The position numbers were made by a program, and so were the translations under genes. 64,000 bases of DNA from Eudorina sp. 2006-703-Eu-15. Its lineage: Eukaryota > Chlorophyta > Chlorophyceae > Chlamydomonadales > Volvocaceae. Position 1 is the stretch's first letter. The number at the start of each line of letters is the position of its first letter. Location: assembly GCA_003117195.1 (NCBI GenBank), contig BDSI01000111.1:176501-240500 (forward strand), read 5' to 3'. The notes under the pieces are model-generated. The model worked only from the letters and a program-made list of their open reading frames with translations, did no database searches and was not told the DNA's origin. Below, piece by piece: positions 1 to 11,688 of the stretch.

Positions 1-1009
1 GCCTCCGTGCCGGTTAACACGCATGTCCAGGCCTGCGTGGCGCCAGTCGCACCAGCCCGCGCCTCCGCCCGCGCCCTCCGTCGCCCCCTCCATCCCACAC
101 CACCTTGAAGTGTGCTCCTGGGTGCATGCTACTTATATACTGTCGTACTTAGAGTGTGATATCTGGAGCGGGCTACCGCAGGATGCGGAATGTGTTGAAA
201 AGAGAGTTGAATGGTTGCTGTCAAAACCTCTTCCCGAGGCTCAGATTGTGACTGCGTTGAGGGAACGACTTACGAGCGGCTGGTCGAGCCAGATGATTAC
301 CCATCAGATGGGAAGCAGCCGGGGATCCATATGTCAAAGTACAAGCATTGGATGGGCCTGTCGTTTGTGGGTGCGGCGGCCGTTATGTGGCAGCCGCATG
401 CTACAGTTTTTATCCCTCGTTCTGCGCACCGTAAGCTGATGCAATTCAGGCTTTACCCATCAGATGGGAAGCAGCCGGGGATCCATATGTCAAAGTACAA
501 GCATTGGATGGGCCTGTCGTTTGTGGGTGCGGCGGCCGTTATGTGGCAGCCGCATGCTACAGTTTTTATCCCTCGTTCTGCGCACCGTAAGCTGATGCAA
601 TTCAGGCTTTGTTGTTGGGCACTTGAGTCTAACAGGTCGCGGAGGGGCAGACACCATGTACCTAGAGGACAACGGGTCTGCCGTTGCTGTCGCTCTGAAG
701 TCCAGATTGAAGATGAGAAGCATGTTCTACTCGACTGCCCGGCTTATGATGCAATACGCGCAGAGGAAGAGTTTCATCGCCCTAACACAATGAGGGAGGC
801 GATGGCCTGGGATCCGGCTCGTCTGGCAAAGATGTTGGAGCGCATGTGGGCTCACCGTAATTCAATCGTGCCCTTTGGGCGCTAGTCTCGTTGACTCCTG
901 TTAATGCGGTATTTGCAAACTTTTGGGCGTTTTTTGTTTGCCCTTGGGCCTCCGTCCGGCTCGTATGGGTATGTGCAGGTATGGGGTTACGCACCCCCTG
1001 ACCATGTAA
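1..1009 (+). pseudogene. 3' end of a non-LTR retrotransposon ORF2 (zinc-binding tail), fragment
   Basis: An open frame at 211-885 ends in a Cys/His-rich stretch (CRCC followed by EDEKHVLLDCPAYDAIR) that matches the pattern of the zinc-binding tail found at the C-terminus of many non-LTR reverse transcriptase proteins. No RT or endonuclease core is present on this strand, so it is a 3' fragment; more of the same protein may lie in another frame upstream (about 23-300), implying a frameshift. A 156-bp unit is tandemly duplicated in frame inside it (297-452 and 453-608), doubling 52 residues. A TGTAA at 1005-1009, followed by a CA/CAC-rich run, could be the element's 3' end. Family assignment rests on the zinc-tail pattern only. 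Confidence 0.55.
297..608 (+). repeat. 156-bp perfect direct tandem duplication
   Basis: Positions 297-452 are repeated immediately at 453-608. The unit is 52 codons long and the duplication keeps the frame of the retroelement fragment. Both copies look identical, so the duplication is recent. Confidence 0.9.
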
Positions 1010-1534
1010 CACACACACACCACCACCACCACCGTCCCCCAGCCCGTGAGCTCACCTGGTTCGGCAGCAGCGGGACTGCAGCCCTCCTATGCCGCACAGC
1101 CGGCGTGGCCTCCATTGCAGCAAGCGCCGTCGTCGCCCCACGCGCAGCAGCCGCTGGATTCGTCCACGTGGGGCATGGGGCATGTCGCCTCTGTCGCTCC
1201 CTCCGCAGCCTCTGTGCCCCACGACCTTATCCAGCCGCCGCCGCCGCCGCCGTCCCCCTACCTTTGCCGACTACTCGACGGCGGTGGTGATTGCGACAGT
1301 GGCCGAGCGCATGCCGCTGGGTTCCAGCAGCGTCCTCACACAGCTGGCGCAGCTCCCGAGGCCCTGCCAGGGCACAGTGTGGCCGCCAGCCCCGCCGGCC
1401 GCTGGCGACCCAGCTGCCGTCGCCTCTGTACCACAGCCCTTGGACGACATCATTGATATCGTCACAACTGCGCGCAAAAACACTGCTGGATCTCCATCAC
1501 GCTGACGGTCACGCCCCGCTGAGAACGATGGCCG
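1010..1534. other. Spacer between two opposed retroelement fragments
   Basis: This stretch holds a CAC-rich run at about 1010-1035 and GC-rich sequence with several open but compositionally unconvincing frames. No gene was recognised. It separates the plus-strand retroelement tail from the minus-strand endonuclease/RT remnant. Confidence 0.5.
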
Positions 1535-3110
1535 TTAGTTGACGAGGGCCGTGGCTCCCGTGTCCGTGTGAAGCCGCCGCACCCACTGCAGGAAGCCGGG
1601 GCCGACGCCCAGGGCCTCCAGGCAGTCCACCAGCAAGGTGCAATCAACGGTGTCGTACGCCGTATAGAAGTCAAGGACGGCTACTGCCAGGGCCGCGCGG
1701 TTCCCCACCCGCAAAAACCGGCAGCAGCAGGTACGTAGGCGGCGGGTGAGCACACGGGCCACAGTGCGGTAGTCCGTGTCGAGCAGCGTAAAAGGCCGGT
1801 AGTTGGCCGGGCACGTGGGGTCTCCGGCCGCCTTCGGGAATGAAGAGATGAAGCCATCCAGGAACCCGGCGGGCACGGCACCGGTGGCCCCGACCGCCGA
1901 AAAGACCCGAGCAAGCAGCAGCGAGGCAAAGCTTGGCACAGCTTGGCCGGGACACCGTCCGCCCAGGGAGACCGGCAAGGGTGGCGGCAACTTCGGCGCT
2001 GGTGACGTCCTCCCGGCCCAAGGCAGGAAGGGCATTTACCGGACATCGGAGGCTGAGGGCCCGCAGGGCGTTCAGGACCAGGGCCGCGGGCGTTATCGGA
2101 AGCAGCGGTGGGAGCCGCGGCGGCGCAGACGTCCTGCCAGGAAGCAGCCATGACAACGAACCGGCATGGCCTGGGGATCGGAGGTGACGCCGCCAGCAGG
2201 ACGACACAGGGCGGGGATGCGACGGCAGGCGGCAAAAGGCCGGAGGGGATCCGGGAGCGCGGGGCACGGGCGCACCCCCCGTGCGGAGCCACGCATGCCG
2301 TGTGCGGCGAGCGCACGGGCCAGCAGCGCGGATGTCCGTAGCTGCGGCGGCCGACCGCTGCCGCCACGACCTGCGGCGCAGCGGTAACGTCCCCAACCTC
2401 CACGGCGGCCCGGGCCACCGCCGCGGCGGCCCGGGCAACCGTCGCCTCGTGCGAGGCTGACAACCGGTCGGTGAAAACGGGCGAGGCGATTGAGTTGAGC
2501 CACAACCCGCGAGGCGGTGGGATGGAACACCCGCTTGAAAGCGGGCCACCATCCAGCGGAGAAGCTCGGCGGGGTCGTCTGGCGCCAAGGTGTGCAGCGG
2601 CCAGTCAAGGAACGAACTGGGCCGCCAAGTCCGGGAAGTCGAGGAAGTGGAGCCGCAGCAGGTGCGGGAGCCCGGGGCCAGGAGGTTGCGCCTCGGGCGC
2701 GGCGGCGAGGGGGAGGCCACACAAGGCAGGAGGCGGTGGTCGGAAGGCAGTAGTCCACAGCCAACAGAGCAGGGGCGGACATGGGCGGCGCAGCGTACAT
2801 GCATGGGCGACATCATCAACCACTCGGTCCAACCGAGAGGCGGCCGCCCCGAGGGTGGAAGGAGTAGCGAGCTGCGCAGCGAGGGGATGGAGGTGGCGGA
2901 AGCCGTCGACGAGCCCGGGACAGCCGGCGGCGAAGTGGCGTGCAGTGGCCACATCCATCCCGGCTGCGGTCGGAGCCACGGGCGTCCAGCTCCAGGGAGG
3001 ACTCCGCCACGAACGGTTCCACACGAAGTTGGAGTCGGCCGCCCAGCCACACCGGTCGCATCCCGCCCTGGGCCGCCAGGGGCCGCCACTGCTGATCAAT
3101 AAACACCCGC
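1535..3110 (-). pseudogene. Decayed non-LTR retrotransposon: endonuclease and reverse transcriptase remnants
   Basis: Read on the minus strand, about 3070-2740 carries pieces of an APE-type endonuclease spread over more than one frame: a degraded GDFN-like motif (ADSNFV), the block GLVDGFRHLHP, a SRLDRVV block and a final SDHR. About 2040-1535 carries the start of a reverse transcriptase: ANYRPFTLLDTDYRTVARVL followed by LDFYTAYDTVD, equivalent to the usual LD..KAYDRVD block with its catalytic Asp. The order EN then RT is that of LINE-type ORF2. Frame changes break the protein, and the copy stops before the YxDD block, so it is dead. It is unusual in lacking the 3' rather than the 5' part. 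Confidence 0.75.
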
Positions 3111-4730
3111 TGGAGGGAGCTGTCCGCCGACGGGACGTACGCCGACGCGCGAGTGAGGAACGTACGAGGGTGAAGGAATGAACGCCCCAGTGGACGGGGA
3201 GGCGAAGAAGGCTGCCGCCGTCCGCGGTACAGGCCGGGGCTGGGGCCCGTCGGGAAACGACAGCGCGCCAGCGGAGAGAAGGCGGGTCCGGACCAGGACA
3301 GCCACGCCCTCTCAGGGTCCGGCCCCGGTCAGACTACACGGCGGGGCACCACCAGGTAGGAGGACCAATAGCCCTCAAACCGTTCGGCGGCGCAAACCGC
3401 AGCGATCAGAGTTTGGGCCCGAGGAACCTCCTCCGCGCGTACGTGCGTGGGTCTCCTGAAGAGGCAGACGACATCGATCGAGGCGCTGGCGCTCCCAGCA
3501 GCGCGCCAGGTAGGGTGGGAAGACAGGCGCGCGGCAACGCCATGCCGCAGCGCCCCCAACGACCCGCGCACGTTGTGTGAGCCCCCAGCCGCAACGGGGC
3601 TAATAGGGAAGGCCCCGCCCTGTCAGGTCCTTCCCCCCTCAGCCGGGAGCGAGGCCAGGGCAGCGAAGGCGGTACCGCCTTACCGGCAGCCGCCCGCGCG
3701 GACCTGCCAGGCCGGCGAGACGGGCTGCCGGGGCGATCGGAGGCACGGCCCCCGGGAGCGTGACCGGCTCCAGGCCGGATGGGGCTGCGGCGCCGGAAGG
3801 AAGCCGTCCACGTCCGCACCGGGCGGTGGGGCCGGCGAGACCACCGCCGGGGGCGGGGGGCCACATCAGCGGCGGCTGCGGAGCCGGGACCAGGGAGAGC
3901 GCTGCGGCGGCCGACAGGGCGGGGCCCGCAGGCGCATCCCCGCCAAGAGCGACGCCCAGCACCGCTGCGGGGGCAGCGGCGGAGCTGATGGGAGCGCCCC
4001 CGCAAGCACGGGAGCCGGCGGGGGCAGCGTCGCCAACCGCGAGGCCGGCAGGCTCCGCGGCGCCAGCACCGGGGCCGCGGGGCCGCGTCCGCCAACACCG
4101 AGGCGGGCGGGGGCAGCGCTTCCAGCGGTGGAGCCGGCGGGCGCGCCCACCCGGCACTGAAGGCCCGGGGTCGCCAGCCGGGATGGGCCTGCCCCCAGGC
4201 CGGGCGCCCCCCGTGCCACGCGGACCCGGAGGGCGAGCGGAAGGCAGTTTGCACCAGGGCGTGCTCCCGACGGTACTGGTCGAAGTCCAGGGAGTGGACC
4301 AGGAGAACGCCGCCGCCGGGGCCGGAGTCGGACGAGGAGATGGAACGTCTCCTGAAGCGGAAGCTGGGAGGCACCCGGGTGGGCGCGCACCAGGAAGGCG
4401 TGCGCGGTGCGGAGGCGCGCCCGGGGGCTGGGCTCCAGGCAGCCCCGTCCACGGCCACAATCTGAAGGCCCTCGAACCACGCACGCAGCGAACTGGGCCC
4501 GGACCAAGCGGGCGTGGGTGCCAGCCGGCCAGCCGACCTTGCGTGAGGAGGCAGCGAGCCGAGGGCGCTCCACCGGCGGGGGCATCGTCCGCCCCAGAGA
4601 CAAGCCGCCGCAGGCCAGGGACACCGGCGGCGCGAGCAGAGGGTCGGTCGGCGAAGCCCCATCGGGGCCGCAAAGAGAGCCCGGACCGCAGGAAGCAGTT
4701 AGTTGCGAGTGCACATCGACCTCCACGTGA
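3111..4730 (-). mobile_element. Probable 5' part of the minus-strand retroelement
   Basis: Very GC-rich sequence upstream (on the minus strand) of the endonuclease remnant, open in several minus-strand frames and rich in Ala, Pro, Arg and Gly. It could be the 5' region or ORF1 of the same non-LTR element, but I see no gag-type zinc knuckle or other diagnostic motif. The assignment rests only on position and composition. Confidence 0.35.
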
Positions 4731-6204
4731 AGAGTGTGAAGAGTGGACCCCCACGTGAAGAGTGTGAGGAGTGTGAAGAGTGGAGAGAGAGAGCGCGACC
4801 TCTAGGCGCAACGGGCTGCCGTGCCCCAGCCCGGCTCCGAAAGGCCAAGGCGCCGGGCCTCCGCTTTCAAAGGACCGCCAAGAGAAGAGAGGATTCGGCC
4901 TTTGGTTTTCGCCAGATCCAGCACTTTGACGTCGGCGGCGACCACATCGCGGCATATTACCCGCCCACCCGGGTACGCATTGCGGCATATTACCCTGCCA
5001 GGGCATATTACCCGCCCACCCGCCCTGGCCGGTCTTTATCTTGCCCTACGGGTTGCTTATGTAGTTTGCCTCCTATGGTCCTGGTGGTTGCAACGCACGG
5101 GCGGTTTGGATCGTACAGCAACGACCGGCCACGGGTCCAGCGTCGAACAAAATGCAAACGGGTGTTTCCTCGCAGGTCGTTTGCAGGGTGTGGTTCTCCC
5201 TCGCAGGTCGTTGCAGCGGCAGGGTATATATGGTGTTGCTTGATCGAATGCTATCAGAGGAGCTAGAAATTACTGACCCGTTATGTTGAACGCATGCATT
5301 GTACGGCACGACGCACAGACATTTGTCTTCGCTGGGCTCCGTCACCCCTGAACCATGGCATGATTTAATTGAGGACGATCCAATTAATCGAATATGAAAG
5401 TTCTCTCTTTGACCGGGCCACTTTGGCTTGCCAACGGTCACCAACTTGTGAGCGTGACCGCTGTAAACAACAATCTGTCCTTCAAAGGAGGAAATTAAAG
5501 AATAGATCATAATGTTTACATGCCTCTAATTTTTTAAGGACAGTGAATTGACCAGGCTGGAGAAAGTATGAGAGGGTTATGAGGGGATCAGGTGGACGAG
5601 CGGTATGATTGCCACAGATTCAGCGCTCGTTCCCACTGAAACGGCCTCGGAAATGCCCATTCGTAAGGATATTAGCGGCCGCCATTCTTGAAACAGGCTT
5701 TATCTACCATGGAGTGGGGAATGAGGCTGTGACCCCGTACGATAATAAATTTTGCCAAGAAGTGCACGCATACGCACATAACTGCTTGGGAATATAAAGT
5801 ATTTACTTATGTTAGAAACACATTCTGGGGGGAAATTGAAGGCCAGGAAGTGTGGTTCGTCCGTATCGCAGCAGGCGGGCGATCAAGTGCCAACGGTTCA
5901 CAACTGCCAAACAGCACGGGCAAAGGTGATAAGGGAGCTACATCCATACATTGTCCCGTGCACTGTTTGATGTATATAATGGAAACATTGTTTTCTATCA
6001 CTAACTACTTCTACATCGCCAGGCTTTCGAAGTTGGAAAGTGAGGCATAAGTCAGCGTGAACAACCTCATCTTCCACAAGTGTAAGTTGTTGAATTATCG
6101 TCTGGTCTCAACCCTGCGCCCTGGATGCTTTACCAAACGATCATACATTATTAATTGTCTTTCAGAGTTCCTGCACGCACCGGCTTCGGGAGCCTCGTCG
6201 CACC
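4720..6204. other. Intergenic region with short direct repeats, upstream of the WSC/LamG gene
   Basis: Two small repeat clusters are visible: CCACGTGAAGAGTGTG repeated at about 4722 and 4751, and three copies of a GCATATTAC(CCGCCCACCC) unit at 4951-5025. From about 5250 onward the GC content drops and no convincing coding frame appears. The 3' part must contain the promoter and 5' UTR of the gene starting at 6205, but I cannot place a specific element. Confidence 0.5.
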
Positions 6205-9200
6205 ATGGCTCGGAGCGCGCTGTGTCATGGCGCAGCTCTGGCCGCAATGATTTTGGTCGCTTCGCTGACTGCAACCAGCGCAGGTCGAAATCCCAGTAAG
6301 TCCAGCGCCGCAGTAAGTCCGGACTGCGGCCCCGCGCATAGGTAGCTGCCCATTGCTTGAAGAAGTGAAGGCTATTGATGCCGTCAGCAGTACCACAGGC
6401 GTGAAGGCGTATTCGTTGACGAAAACGTGTTGCATGTTCTTATCCTCGAAGATATCATCGGCGACAGTTCGCTCTCAAGCCATCCATGTGTCAATTAGGC
6501 CCCCCGCCTACTTTTGACTGGCACTAACCAGCGGTGAATTCATAATAATTCCTTTAAAAGGCATCTGCTGCTAGTCATCCGTTTTGCATGCGCTCGGATT
6601 AGCCGTCGTGGCATGGACCTTTAGTTACTCCTTTTTCACGGCCGCCGTCGATCGGGTTCGCAATCAAATCAAACAGCTTGATTACAAGTTGTCTATGTGA
6701 TCGTACCTGATTGCCAACTGCAGAATGGTCTGGTCCTCCTGATGATAGTCAGTCACCGGAGTCACCGGAGTTGGTCCCGCCAGCGGAGACGCCGGGCACC
6801 CCGCCAGCGGAGACGCCGGGCACCCCAACCCACGGCCCGCCACACGGCGGCATCGGCCCACCCGTCATTGAGCAAGCCGACCCGCCCTCTGATCGCAACT
6901 ATGTCAACCCACCTTTCAAAATCGATGACTTGCCCCCTTATGAAGATGGCGCCGGCCCCCCACCGGATAACGAGGAAGAAGGTACGCAGCGGTCAAAGCC
7001 CCAACAGCCACCGCCACACTGTCGCCCCGGGGCGCTCGTGCTTTCTTCCATGAATGGGTCAAAGGGTTGGATGGGTTCGTGGGTGGACGCCCCGCAGGTT
7101 GTTACATTGGGTGTTTCTTCGACCGGGGCGACTGGCGTACCCTGCCGGACATGTACGAGCAGGCGGACAACATGACCATCGAGCACTGCAGGGAGCTGGC
7201 GACCACGCGGGGTGAGTGGACGACGGACGATGACAACGACACGGGCGGGGCGGGGTTGTGAGGGGCGCGGGGCGGGGCGGGTGGACGCAGCGGGGTTGTG
7301 AGGGGCGCGGGGCGGGGCGGGTGGACACCGACATGTTCTTGTTAGTCATGCTACGGTGGACCCCGCGGGTCATCGGTGACAAGGAAGCCGTATTTGGCCT
7401 CCTCACTCACACCACACTGCCGAGGTGGTGAGATGCAGCGGGAGCTCACTCCGGGACGGTAACTCCGGTATATCGTATCGGGGCACTCGGCCCTCCATCT
7501 ATCTTTCGGTCCTCGCCGTCACCCATCCGCGCATCAATGCAATGCACCACTCGGGTGCATCACGGCATGCCGCCCCGCGTGTCATCTACCCGCACCAGGG
7601 ACATACCCCGGGTGGGCCACTGGGTGAACCCATCCCCTGGTGACCCCATGCTTCCATCCATCCGGTCCGTACCTGGTGGCTGCTGCCGTGCACACAGGGT
7701 TCGCCTACTTCGGCATCGAGGCGGGCACGCAGTGCTTCGCCAGCAACGACCTCTACCGGGCATGGTCCAACGGCAAGTCCAGCTACTGCAACTGGGCATG
7801 CGGCGGCGACCCGCAACAGATCTGCGGCGGCGAGTGGGCCGTCAGCATCTTCAGCACGTACGAGCCTGACTCGACTGCGCCGCGGGTGCCGCCGTCGCCG
7901 CCGCCGTCGCCGCCACCGCCGAGTCTGCGCAAACGTGAGGCGACCACACGCGAGCTGGGCGGCGCCACCCTCTCCGCAGTGTCACTCACAGTCGGTATCC
8001 CGTGGAGATAGATGCCCACACACCCACACATGCGCCGCTCCTCGTTTCTTTCGGTTCAGCTTTCGTATAGGCATGCATCCCCTGAGATCCGTCCCATGAG
8101 AAAGGGCGGCAATCGAGTCACCGGGCCTACTAGGAATGATGACGGATCAGCCTAGTTGTTGTTTGTTATGACTGCCTCAGCCCTTGCTTGAGACGCGCTG
8201 CTCTCGACCTCCGCCGCCCGCCCGCATGTGCACTGACACGTCACTGCGTGCGCCCTGCGGCCCCAGAGGACCTCCTGGGCTGCTACACCGACTCCGCCAG
8301 CTACCGCGTGCTGCCCCTTCCGCTGGGCGAGGACGACAACATGACGGTGGCCCTGTGCCGCGAGCTGGCCGAGGGACGAGGTAGGCGAGGGCTGCGTGGG
8401 GCGGTGATGGCTGGCTGGTAGGTGATGGCCGTACATGCCGTACATTGAACGGCCCATCGCGAAGGGGGACTCACGTAAGCAACCTCCCAGGGCAATCCAG
8501 GATAAGGGCCTTATGGCTGCACAGTAGAGGTCTGAGGGTGGGTCCAGGCAGAGAACAAGCATTGGTTGGCATCACGCAGCGCCTAGAGGAGAGAGAGCTC
8601 TCGTCCCGGGCCATGCCGCAGTGACGGAAGGCACGTGGGCAGGTGGTCCGGGCACGTTAGCCACGTGATCAGGCCTGCGGCCTGCTGGCTGCCCTCCTGT
8701 TTGGTGAGATACCCGTCGTCGTAATGTGCTCAACTCCCTTATTAATGCCATGTGATGCAAATACGCTGCGAGCCGGGAGTTGAGCACATACATACCACCA
8801 GCCAATTGCCCCTCGTTCCGACTTACCTTTGACCTGCACGTACGCCCCGCCGCAGGTGTGGAGCTGTACGGCGTCGAGGCCGGTACCCACTGCTGGGGCG
8901 GCGACAGCGTGTCGCGCGCCGTGGCCCTGGGCAGCAGCACCGACTGCGACTGGGTCTGCCCCGGCAACGACTGCGAGATCTGCGGCGGCAGCTCCTCACT
9001 GGTCATCTACTACACCCGGACCTCGTCCGTCCCCTCCGAGCCACCCGAGGACGGCCCACCGGGTTCGATTCAACCGAATTATCCCCCCTTTGCTCCTTAT
9101 CTCCCCTTTGCTCCTGGTTATCCTGAATTTGGACACGAGAACGGGCCCCCGCCAGACACGGCCGAGCCTCCCACCGAACTGCTTCCGCCGCAGGGTACGT

Positions 9201-11688
9201 GCCGGGATGAGGGGTGTAGAGCCGGTGTAGCGCCGGGCACGTGTTCAGTCGCGGTGACCTGTACCGTCCCGCTCTGGGTCGTACAGGCCGTACATGGGTC
9301 CAAGCGGATATGCGCAGCAAGGCCAAGCAGTGCATCCTCCCTCCCTCGTCCTCGCCCTTCTCCTCGCTCTTTCCAATCGCGTTGATCCGGAGTCTCTCAC
9401 ACCCCGAACAAGCAAGTTGCCGCAGCGAGTCGACCTATTCTCGCCCTTTTCCTCCGTCCGCCTCCTGCCTGATACCCCGCACTTGCCGCCGTCGGCCTCA
9501 CCCCTGCCACTACCCCCCGCCTCCTGCTGCCTGATACCCCGCAGCCCCGGTCGCGTCATTCCTGCTGCCAGACAGCCTCCGCCCCGACGCCGCCTACTTC
9601 GACGCCGTGACCGGCGTTGAGTACCACCTCCTCAACTCCCGCGGCCGTAACTACGTGGCCGCCTGGCAGCCGGTGCCCTCGGCCGACATCAACGGCCCCA
9701 GCAGCGGCCGCTTCCTCTTCGAAGGGGACTGCCAGTTCAGGCCCACGAGCCCGGGCAGCGCCTCCCCCTCCATCACCTTCAACGGGAGGACCTGCCTGGC
9801 CACCATGACATCGGAGGGTCTGGGCGGCTGGAACACCTCGGCCTCCAGCGAGTTCACGGCGGTGTGGATCGGCCGCCTCCGCAGCCGCTCGACTGACTCC
9901 CCTCAGTCGCTGATGATGCTGAGTCGCACCCCCAGCGATTTTGACGAGGAGCTGTACTGGACGACGACCGCGTCCTTCATCTACTCGTACGCCACCGGGT
10001 TCGCGGCGGACTTCAGCACTCCCCCGCCGCCCAAGGGCGAGTGGACGATGGAGGTGCTGTCCCGCCGTGGCCCCGCGCCGGCTGACGACAGTGGCAGCGT
10101 CACCGTGTCGTACCATCGGTACGGCGAGTCCAGCACCTCGACGATCAGCTCGTGGCAGTTTCCGAGCAACCCTTGCTCGCTTGGGGCAGATCACCTGAGT
10201 ATCGGAGCCGACCCCAGGGATTACAACAAGTACTTCGATGGCGACGTGGCTGCCGTACTTGTGTACAACAGGGCGTTGAACGACGGCGAGTTGCGCGCGC
10301 TGGCGGAGTTCTACAGCCCTCGCTTCGGCTGGGAGCCGCCGGTGCCGTCGCCGCCGCTGCCGCCATCACCGCCACCGGCGCCGCCGTCTCCTCCTTCTCC
10401 CCCACCCCCGCCGCCGTCGCCGCCATCACCACCGACTCCCCCGCCACCGCCGCCGCCACCTCCCCCGCCGCCACCGCCTCCCCGTACCTCGCCACCAGTC
10501 GACGTCGCCGAACCACCCGTGGATCCTATCGGTGAGGTTTATATCTGCGTGTGTGGGCGGGTGCGCGTGTGGGCGGGGCGGGTGCGTCCTATTTTGCACC
10601 GTATGATGTACTACTGCTATATATGTTTCACAAATACCTGACATGTACATCGGCGTCCGCGCATGCTTTCACCCGGTGACCGCCTCCCCATTTCCCCTGC
10701 TCCCCTCCCGTGGGACCGTTGGCGGTTGGTGATCGATGTTGCGATATACCGGCCCCCCCGCTGCCGCCCCGCAGACCCCGCAACCGTCCTGCTGCCAGTC
10801 AGCCTCCGCCCCGACGCCGCCTACTTCGACGCCGCGGTGAAAGTGATGCACGTGCGCTGGCGGGGGCGCGACATCGCGTACGGCTGGGACGCGGCCGCCC
10901 CCCTCGGCCCGTCCGACTTGCAGCAGCTCGATTTCTACGGCACCTGCATTTACAACCGCGCGGGTGTGGCCTTCGAAATCGGCCCGACCATCCAGTTTGA
11001 TGGTGTGACCTGCAAGGCCTACACGCCGTACCCTTCGCTGCAGAGCTGGGACAGCTCGGCCACCAGCGAGTTCACGGCGGTGTGGATCGGCCGCTTCAGC
11101 ACCGACCCCTCCGCGGATGATGAACAGACACTGATGATGCTCAGTCGCACTCCCAGCGATACTGACCAGGAGCTGTACTGGACCACCAACCGAGTCTTCA
11201 TCTACTCGCACGCCACCGAGTTCGCGGTGGACTTCAGCACTCCCCCGCCGCCCAGGGGCGAGTGGACGATGGAGGTGCTGTCCCGCCGTGGCCCCGCGCC
11301 GGCCGACGACAGCGGCAGCGTCACCATGTCGTACCACCGGTACGGCGAGTCCAGCAACTCAGCGTTCAGCTCGTGGCATTTCCCGGGCAGCCCCTGCTCG
11401 ATTGGGGCGGACAACTTTGTCATCGGGGCTGACCACAGGGACAACAACAGGTACTTCAAGGGTGAAGTAGGTGTCGTACTTGTGTACAACAGGGCGCTCA
11501 GCGACGCCGAATTGCATTCGCTGGCGGAGGCCTACAGCCCTCGCTTCGGCTGGGCGCCGCCGGTGGTGCCGATGCCACCGCCGCCGTCGATGCCATATCC
11601 GCCATCGCCGCCGCCGCCGCCTCCCCCGCCGCCGCCGCCGCCGCCGCCACCTCCACCTAAGCCCAGCAAGTCGGCACACTCAGGCTGA
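6205..11688 (+). CDS. Secreted protein with two WSC and two LamG-like domains and Pro-rich linkers
   Basis: Eight-exon model, 1017 aa: 6205-6295, 6724-6981, 7098-7211, 7698-7934, 8267-8380, 8856-9194, 9545-10531, 10775-11688. The ATG sits in CACCATGGC and starts a signal peptide (MARSALCHGAALAAMILVAS). Exon 2 encodes an acidic Pro-rich linker with a doubled PAETPGTP unit. Exons 3+4 form one WSC domain (GCYIGCFFD, NMTIEHC, YFGIEAGTQC, QQICGG) and exons 5+6 a second (LGCYTD, NMTVALC, VEAGTHCWGG, CEICGG). Exons 7 and 8 each encode a concanavalin/LamG-like domain (LRPDAAYFDA, SSEFTAVWIGR, AVLVYNRAL, YSPRFGW), followed by (S)P-rich tails that are likely hydroxyproline-glycosylated. WSC domains bind carbohydrate in other families, so a wall or extracellular-matrix role is likely. 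Every intron is phase 1. No transmembrane anchor is seen. The exon structure is convincing; the exact function is unknown. Confidence 0.88.

Noticed and set aside
9556..10194. 212-codon minus-strand frame, and the similar 222- and 326-codon frames at 10669-11337 and 15545-16525
   Set aside because: These are antisense shadows of the three homologous LamG exons; their similarity to each other is inherited from the sense strand.
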